Below, piece after piece: positions 57,429-64,000 of a stretch of 64,000 nucleotides of DNA (the first letter of the stretch is position 1; each line of letters starts with the position of its first letter). The stretch spans positions 7,465,615 through 7,529,614 of the forward strand of contig CAIIXF020000012.1 of the NCBI GenBank assembly GCA_903813345.2. Direction: 5' to 3'. The notes under the pieces are model-generated. The model was not told where the DNA came from. It was given only the letters and a program-made list of their open reading frames with translations, and searched no databases. Source of the stretch: Owenia fusiformis. Taxonomy: Eukaryota; Annelida; Polychaeta; Sabellida; Oweniidae. The position numbers were made by a program, and so were the translations under genes.

Positions 57429-58240
57429 CCGTATTCTCTCTAATGAGCGCACAGTTCTAATGAGCCTACGTGTCACTTTTATGTTGAATATGGTCTCAAG
57501 AAAAATATGTGTTTGATGCATTAGTTTTGATTATTTCATAACAAGATATCGTTTGATTATATTTTATGCAGAGAAAGAATTATATTGGAGCTGTGGAGTA
57601 TATAAGGGGCGGGGTCAAAATACCGATGTTCATATGGAGACGAAAGTACTTTCGCGAGGGGGGAGGGGGTTTTTGGGCACTTTCGTTGACCAAAAAAACA
57701 TCGATAATTCGGATCTGATATACAAAAAATAATTGGACTTTTTCTGGCGCTATGTTCTGATAAAAAGGCTTGTTTTCAATAGTTCGTGAGCTTTTTTTGT
57801 GTGATAGGTCCAAAATATCGGTAGATGAAGACGATAATTCGATCATTTTTCAAATAAATTCCGTACTTTTCCCTCCTCCTTTTGAAGAGTTCAATGCAGT
57901 TAAATTGCGAACGTGTGTTAATTCACCGTAATAATAACCCGGCAAATAGGATACGATTATGCCTCTCATAAATCAATGTTTTTTTGAAGTGACCTAAGCT
58001 TTCGTCTAGAGGGGGGGTGGGGGGGTTGTTGTACAAACGAAATTACTTTCGTCTCCATATGAACATTGATATTTTGACCCCGCCCCTAACCATAGTGATA
58101 ACAAATAAAAAAAAGATCATTTGCGATATTTTTTTACTAAATTTTTTAAGTATGTGCTGTGCACTTATTGGAATCTCTCAATATCTTACCCTCTTAAACA
58201 ATTTGGAAACAATACTGTACTCTCATTAGAGGGAATACGG
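57429..58240. mobile_element. TA-flanked MITE (Tc1/mariner-type) carrying a nested Harbinger-like MITE
   Basis: The ends CCGTATTCTCTCTAATGAG and CTCATTAGAGGGAATACGG are inverted repeats (about 23 of 26 over the longer match). TA lies on both sides (57427-57428, 58241-58242). Without the insertion it is about 330 bp. No transposase. Confidence 0.8.
57606..58086. mobile_element. Harbinger-like MITE, nested
   Basis: The 49-bp inverted ends start GGGGCGGGGTCAAAAT and continue 'gttcatatggagacgaaagt', with three mismatches. The TAA duplication (57603-57605, 58087-58089) and G-rich ends fit PIF/Harbinger. The two frames it creates in opposite orientations are by-products of the repeat. Confidence 0.82.
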
Positions 58241-58539
58241 TACATGTACCAAATATTTTTTGTTTGGCTGTTTCGATTATGCATGACAATAAATTATTTC
58301 TTACTTACCATGGTAACTAACTATTGTTGTCAATAGTGCTACATATAAGAGCTATATACAGGCATTCATCCAGTTACAGAGATGAGTATCTATGGCGAAG
58401 AACACATGTTGCACACATTATTTCATATATTTATTTCTCTATTGATCTTCACGTTTCAGGTCTCAAATATGTTAATAAATATCTTTAGCAACATGGCTTT
58501 TAAATTATTAATGCTGTTTATTTAGCTGGATACACTTAT

Positions 58540-58885
58540 CGGTTGTAATCTTGGTAATCTTAGTAACCCATCTCGGTATCCTTAGCAACATATCTTGGTA
58601 TCCTTGACAACATACTTTCAAAGGTGAATTTTAAATTTGTGATGCAATTTCAATAGCAAAACACATATTACAAATCTTGGTATCCTTAGTAACCTAACTT
58701 GATATCCTTAGCAACAGCTGCGTCCCTCCTTAGCGATGTATGGTCAGTAACAATCCTCTATAAAATCAGCTATCCTTAGCAACCTTAGCAACAGTAATAC
58801 TCCTTAGAAACTGTTTGGGATTTTGCACTGCTTGATATCCTTAGCAACAGCAGTTATCCTTGACAACAGTAATTATCTTAAGCTA
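58540..58885. repeat. Degenerate 'tatccttagcaac' repeats
   Basis: The 13-mer or close variants occurs about ten times at irregular spacing, often preceded by 'cttgg' or 'cttga'. Confidence 0.7.
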
Positions 58886-58889
58886 CAGA

Positions 58890-60990
58890 TTAGAAAAACA
58901 GTTATCCATCTTTTATAACAACGCAAATATTCTAACCAAGACTAATTATCCACTATTAATTTTGTAAAAGTTTCATCTTGAATGAATCATATTCAATAAA
59001 ATTACTGGATTCAATCATAAATACCTCCATCTCTCAATGAACATGTGCAATATATATGACTCTTACAAAAAATATCAAGTTCTGGTTTGTTTATTTCATT
59101 TAATATAGAAAAATCTAGATTTTGGCATTTCTCGTAATCTTAGTCATTCAAGCCAATTGGTCTTTGCCTTTCTGGAGATGATGTGACATGACATCAATGA
59201 GAGATGACATCATGAGACATGACATCATGGCATGACACTTTTATAAGGTCGCCTTCACCAGTCAGCATAGCAATTCACTCTTGCAGAATTCACAAATGTA
59301 ATTAATTTTCGCATATTTCTAAATAAATGAATCAAAAATTGTCTCTTTTTTTGGATATATGTTATCATTTGTATGAAACAAAATATATTTTCATGCAAAA
59401 TTCTTATTGTTTCATGATATTCAGTCAGATTGGGTTGATATCTGTAATGACATTTAAAGGATTAAATATTAAAATCAATATCCACAATTGTTATGCACTG
59501 TTCAGTGCATAAAATATATTGATCCCTTGCGATGAACAATGTCACAATGGCCATATTACCTGCTGTTGACCACTCATTAAAATAATGTTCATTGAAATCT
59601 GTAAAGTGGAGAAGTGGAACACTTCAGAGTCCCAAGACCAACTGACTTAATTTTAAATGAACCTCTATAAGTGGAATACCTCCCAAGTGGAACACTTTTA
59701 GAGGTACCAAATGTGCTCCACTTAGAAAGGTTTTACTGTATATGTACATTAAGAGGAAATGCATATCATCCGAAGTGCACAATAAGGGAGGGGGGGGGGT
59801 CTACAGGATATGCAGTAGATCTAGAAAGTAGAACGAGTCCATTTGTATGGTAATTGAAAAGTTAGACACAAAACACTTAAGTTAAGAATAGAGAACAGGA
59901 AACAGTAAATGAACAAGCTAAATCTAGATCAATCTTATCTGTAACAAGGCTTTAAAATGAATATTAGGACTTGCAATATTGTTACAATTTGTAACAACTG
60001 TTACAGAATCCCTTAGGATACTAAAGGGGGATGACAAGCTGTTGAAGCATGATGTATAAATCAGAACTGCCATTCCAATACTAAGAGCATCTCCTTTGCA
60101 TGCAGAAAGACAGAGATGAAGAAGGGGCAGCTTACCATAATACAGTACAGTTCATTCATGAAACTCTACCTCAGAATCTCAAAATTAATTCAAGAAATGA
60201 GTCATGCAAAAAAGGAACAATTCTTGAATGGGAATGGAATAATTGTTTAACCTCTTGAATCCCAGGCTCTAAAATCGGTTGAAACCAGAGAATTTTTCAT
60301 TTTTGCCACCATTTAACATTTTACTACATACCTATATAACTTGAGATGCTCAACTTAGTATTATTAAACGGCAGAGAGCATTTCTACACATTTTAAAAAA
60401 AATTTTGTTTAAATTGGATGAAAATTGTTCAAATAAGAGCAATTTTAGTGAAAATTTTTGTGACAGATTTTCTCGTCACTCTGGGTTTCAAGGTCATTTC
60501 TGAGGTGACGAGAAATCTTGTCACTCCAGGTAGTCAAGAGGTTAATGGGAAAGTAAATATTTTTGAATGATGATGGAACTGTTCTTGAATATCTTAGGGC
60601 TAGGAAACTATTTTTTAATAGAACTAGAACCAATTCTTGACTAAAGAGGGATTTTTTCTTACAGATCACTTATACAACAGCTGTGATCTCATACAATAAA
60701 AAAATTGTAAGAAAAAATTTGCATTTTTTAAATTGCTATGATGATTTTAATATTTAATAATTAGACCAATAGATTCAAAATCGTTTTTATTTAATCAGAA
60801 AGGTTAATTATTCAAGATATAGAATATTGAACATTGCATGGTTCTTGTGTATGTGATGAGTTACAGGAACTGTAACAATATGTTACAAATGCTGACCTTC
60901 AATTCAATAGTAGAAAATAAAGGAGTGCTGTAACAATATGTTATCACTTCAATAGATGAAGAAATTCTTTTCAGATCAGACACTTGATTG
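58890..60990. other. Presumed first intron, repeat scraps only
   Basis: Contains 'atgacatcatgagacatgac' repeats near 59180-59240 and a family B right end ('aaaggttttactgta', about 59728). No exon was seen. Confidence 0.45.
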
Positions 60991-60993
60991 TCA

Positions 60994-61180
60994 CACTTAA
61001 AGCAAGCGGGCGCAGCACCTAACTGAGATTTTGAAAACAGACTTGCTCCCACATGAAAATCCATTTGCAGTTTGCAACCACTTGAAAATGGGAAAAATCA
61101 TGAAATCACCAATATTTTTCTGAATTGTGAAAATGAGAATTTTCCACCGACTTAAGAAAAAAATTCTAGGAAGAACACTG
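60994..61180 (+). mobile_element. MITE family A copy, 5' end lost
   Basis: 'acttaaagcaagcgggcgca', 'acatgaaaatccatttgcag' and 'tctaggaagaacactg'. The CAGTGATCT start is missing. Confidence 0.65.
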
Positions 61181-61208
61181 TACTAAACATTATTTTTGGT
61201 AATCTTAC

Positions 61209-61280
61209 CAGACAAAGCACATCTTCACTTTGGTATGGTTTCATATCAGCAAACCTCACACGTTTTACATTTGCATCCAT
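61209..61280 (-). CDS. RIMBP: Candidate first coding exon of the RIMBP homologue
   Basis: 72 bp, 24 codons, from ATG (61280-61278) to the donor GTAAGA (61203-61208), phase 0, so it joins the exon at 56290 in frame. The ATG context GCAATGG has a purine at -3 and G at +4. It encodes MDANVKRVRFADMKPYQSED, then VLCL. KRVRF fits the PP1-docking pattern (R/K)VxF. The link to RIMBP is by position, strand and phase. The sequence itself has no family motif and a further exon between it and 56290 cannot be excluded. Confidence 0.55.
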
Positions 61281-61736
61281 TGCCAATGCTTTATAACAGC
61301 TTAAATTCTATATTTTAAAATATGTCCATAAATTGTTCATATAAATATATATCACACATATTTTCTGTATCTTTTCCATCCAATTAAGAAGCGATCAATT
61401 TTGAATTCATTGACTTCAATCTTTCCATTTTGATTATCACTATTAAATTAATAATTGAATGGTTATATTAAAATGAACATGTAAACTTTGAAGTGTATCT
61501 CAATTTTTAAACCTAACAACATATCAAAGTAATAAATACTTAACTATCTATTAATGATGATACTTGTTGAACTAACTGATAAACCCGACTCTTTGTGAGA
61601 GCCTGTCTCGATTGACACTCTTAGAATCAACAAATAAAAAGGGAATTAAGCTACATATTGGTAATTAGTTCTTAACTTCGTATTCATTTGCCCAATTGAG
61701 TATAAAGGCATATGTATTTAAGGAAAATACACATAG

Positions 61737-61909
61737 CAGTGATCTTCACAGTATTTTTTCTCAAGTGGGTGCTAAACTCTCAATATCACAATTCATGATA
61801 TTTCTCATTTTCAAGTCGGTGCAAATGGATTTTCAGGTGGGTGCAAGATTATTTTTAAAACATCAGGTGGGTGCTGTGCCCACTTGCTTTAATGCTGGGA
61901 AGATCACTG
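61737..61909 (-). mobile_element. MITE family A copy with 5-bp duplication
   Basis: CAGTGATCTTC and GAAGATCACTG-type ends. CATAG flanks both sides (61732-61736, 61910-61914). Inverted relative to the other three copies. Confidence 0.8.
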
Positions 61910-62126
61910 CATAGCTGTAATTTGTAATTAGGTCAATGAAAAAACAATTGGGAGAGGGACAGTTATCTCAGGGCTTTATAATTCTGCACACTCGCATACA
62001 AGTTTTCTTAAAAATGTCAAGCTTGTTCCCTAATTATTTGATCTTATGGGAAATAGTCTCAAAACTCTCATTTATTTCATTCTTTGCAAATAAGAAGCCA
62101 TCACATATACATGTATGAACATTATA

Positions 62127-62272
62127 CATTAACATGCAAAATGTCACCACCTGCCATTTGTTTCAGATGTCGAACACCAACTGCTGGCTACCGGCCATCA
62201 AGCCCCGAACAACTTCTACAAAAAGGTGGAGACTATAACAACATGTCACTATGGTGGTGACATAAACTCAGG
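62127..62272 (+). repeat. Family C interspersed repeat, complete
   Basis: 'acattaacatgcaaaatgtc', 'caccacctgccatttgtttc' and the 3' hairpin 'tgtcactatggtggtgaca'. Confidence 0.72.
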
Positions 62273-62370
62273 ACATAAACTCGGGACAATGCATTGAGAC
62301 GGTTAAGATATATTGATCAAAACTGTCAAATAAAATCCAGGTAATAATCAGAGGGCTATTTGCAGGGTAA

Positions 62371-62978
62371 TAGTGGTGTATCGAGTGACTCGGGTAATCG
62401 ACTAGAACTCGAATGAGCCTAGAAAAATGATCAATCGATTGAAAATTTGAAAATCATAATCCTAAAAATTTCTGAGAAAAATCGCGATTTACCCTCCATA
62501 CTCACGATTTAAGCAAGGATTGTAGCTGCCTTTACGTTTTTCTAATGAATTACATACTTCTGACTATATTCGGCAGATTGTTTTGTTGATTTAATTGTCA
62601 GTTGATGAGAAAAAGTATGAGAATCGTATTCATTGCTTTTTATGTTTGTTTATATCCGGTATATCGTATGCGCATGCGCATATGTATTTTGACGGAAGTG
62701 GGAATTTTAAAGTCGAAAAAATCCATAAAAGGCTTATATCATTGCTAATATACGGTTAATGTGCGTCTAAAACATCCAAAACGGAACTCAATCCGTTCAG
62801 AACTACATCATTGAGTGGTCATTAAACCAAAAATCGATGTAAGTAGTGACAAATGCCTTGATTTTCCAGGTTCTAATTTTCTCAATTTTTTTAAAAAATA
62901 ATCGCCAAAATCGTCTACTCAATCGTCAAATTTATCATTCTACTCGAGTAGAGATTTTGGTGGCGAGTCCCACCACTA
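62371..62978. mobile_element. hAT MITE with perfect 8-bp duplication
   Basis: Starts TAGTGGTG and ends CACCACTA. CAGGGTAA flanks both sides (62363-62370, 62979-62986). 608 bp without a transposase frame. It contains TGCGCATGCGCA (62669-62680), an exact NRF1-type palindrome, and 'gacggaagtggg' (ETS type) 12 bp further on. Confidence 0.88.
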
Positions 62979-63239
62979 CAGGGTAATAAGCACAAGTCAC
63001 TCTGCATGCATATTTATTTAATTCCTTGGATATATCACACTTTTCACATCTCTCATTTTTTTAGCACAGCCCTGCAACATTTAATTTAAGAATATGTAAG
63101 TATTTATTGATTGATTTTTACTTATGCGGCTAACCTGGAATTTTACAAATCTGATCCTATTGATTAACCTAATAGGAGTGAATTGTCATATTATTAATGT
63201 TTTTAGAAGAATATAGTAAGATTGCAATGAGTAAATAGA

Positions 63240-63383
63240 GATTATCCTATATGAGGTTCAGGATATTGGGATTATCCCGAGGCCAATATAATATATTTGC
63301 CCGAGGGCCGCAGGTCCCGAGGGAAAATATATTATATTGGCCAAGGGATAATCCCAATATCCTGAACCGACTATAGGATAATA
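63240..63383. repeat. Long near-perfect palindrome
   Basis: Arms of about 65 bp with few mismatches. The core of each arm reads GGTTCAGGATATTGGGATTA and 'ggccaatataatatattt'. The centre near 63312 is 'ggccgcaggtcc'. It would form a strong cruciform or hairpin. Confidence 0.9.
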
Positions 63384-63384
63384 T

Positions 63385-63799
63385 GTTTATCCCATACCAA
63401 TCTTGGTCATCTGGTTCACATTGTTCAATCGTGGAAATATTTTAGAATATTCATGTCCAGTTTTGTTTTCTTGGCCGTGGGCGGATTTTCCTGTTCTCTC
63501 AAATATTCCCACATTTATTTTCTCGAATTCTTTGACTGATTAAGTGGATGCTCCTTCCCTTTTTTAAACCATCAAACGGATCCCGATAGTCTGTGTTTTC
63601 TCCATTGTCGTTTACAGTCATTACGCGAACGTTATAAATTATGAACAAATATGCGAGCGGCGATTATGACGTAGCGGGCAGATATACTATATCTGCCCGC
63701 TCGGAGCGGGACGTAAAGCTATATCTGCCCGCTGATGAAAATATAAGATTTTACAAACCGGCTTTATGTACCTGTAACACGTCCAAGTATGGGATAAAG
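63385..63799. mobile_element. Candidate foldback element with TATCCCATAC ends
   Basis: 'tttatcccatac' (63384-63395) and 'gtatgggataaa' (63788-63799) are inverted. Inside lies a perfect 14-bp-arm palindrome, 63673-63701 (agcgggcagatata / tatatctgcccgct), and a third copy of 'atatctgcccgct' at about 63719-63731. The segment is CpG-rich compared with its surroundings. Confidence 0.55.
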
Positions 63800-64000
63800 A
63801 ATAATATCTTCAGGTAATCTATAGTCTTTCACTCTGACATTCTTTGTTTCTCCAACATTTCAAAACTGAAGAATACGATTATACGGTTTATCTAGAGATT
63901 GATTCTAGATTTTAAAAAACTGACAGTCTTAACATCAACTCCCTAAATAGAAATACACAGGAGGCTTAATATAAAAATATGAAACAGAACAACAGAAAAA

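Larger units (their letters stand above)
61281..62362. other. Region upstream of the candidate start
   Basis: Holds a family A copy and a family C copy. An AG at 'ttataaag' 10 bases before the ATG might be an acceptor for a 5' UTR exon. No clear core promoter. Confidence 0.4.

Overview
This is AT-rich animal genomic DNA, most likely from a marine invertebrate. It contains one large, widely split host gene and a dense population of transposable elements. Nothing in it is prokaryotic: there are short coding blocks bounded by GT/AG splice sites, introns of up to 26 kb, and interspersed repeats of several classes. The phylum cannot be settled from this sequence. The Gmr1-type LTR element was originally described from deuterostomes, which is only a hint.

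Host gene (minus strand, about 61.28 kb down to 22.24 kb). Nine short blocks, every one ending in phase 0, read as the N-terminal coiled-coil half of a RIM-binding protein (RIMBP / TSPOAP1 family), a presynaptic active-zone scaffold. The diagnostic stretches are RNAELASIARRLEEKAKQLQ and FARQRAKDLAEHAKNILAKD. The SH3 and FN3 domains of the family were not found. They should lie at lower coordinates, probably beyond the left edge. One exon has its 3' end and splice donor copied four times in tandem.

Retrotransposons (left third, in the presumed downstream intron). At 7295-14420 there is a complete LTR retrotransposon. Its 860-bp LTRs differ at one base, the flanking duplication is ATAA, the primer-binding site matches tRNA-Pro, and a single intact frame of 1668 codons has the order gag-protease-integrase-RT-RNase H. 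That is a Ty3/gypsy-type polymerase with the integrase placed as in Ty1/copia, the hallmark of the Gmr1 group. At 15363-18936 (minus) there is a 5'-truncated LINE of L1/Tx1 type with a 13-bp target duplication.

DNA transposons and repeats. These include a deleted hAT element with a BED-finger remnant nested inside a pogo-like MITE (474-1869), a Harbinger-like MITE nested inside a TA-flanked MITE (57.4-58.2 kb), a second hAT MITE with a perfect 8-bp duplication (62.4-63.0 kb), and three CAG...CTG families with 5-bp duplications. There are also two abundant unclassified families. Family D is about 150 bp, with roughly 19 copies in both orientations. Family C is about 150-170 bp, with eight copies all in one orientation and a 3' hairpin. 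A 58-bp minisatellite lies at 39.5-40.3 kb, several recent local duplications occur, and strong palindromes lie at 63.2-63.7 kb. Outside the exons and retrotransposons I found no other convincing protein gene, and no tRNA, rRNA or CRISPR array.
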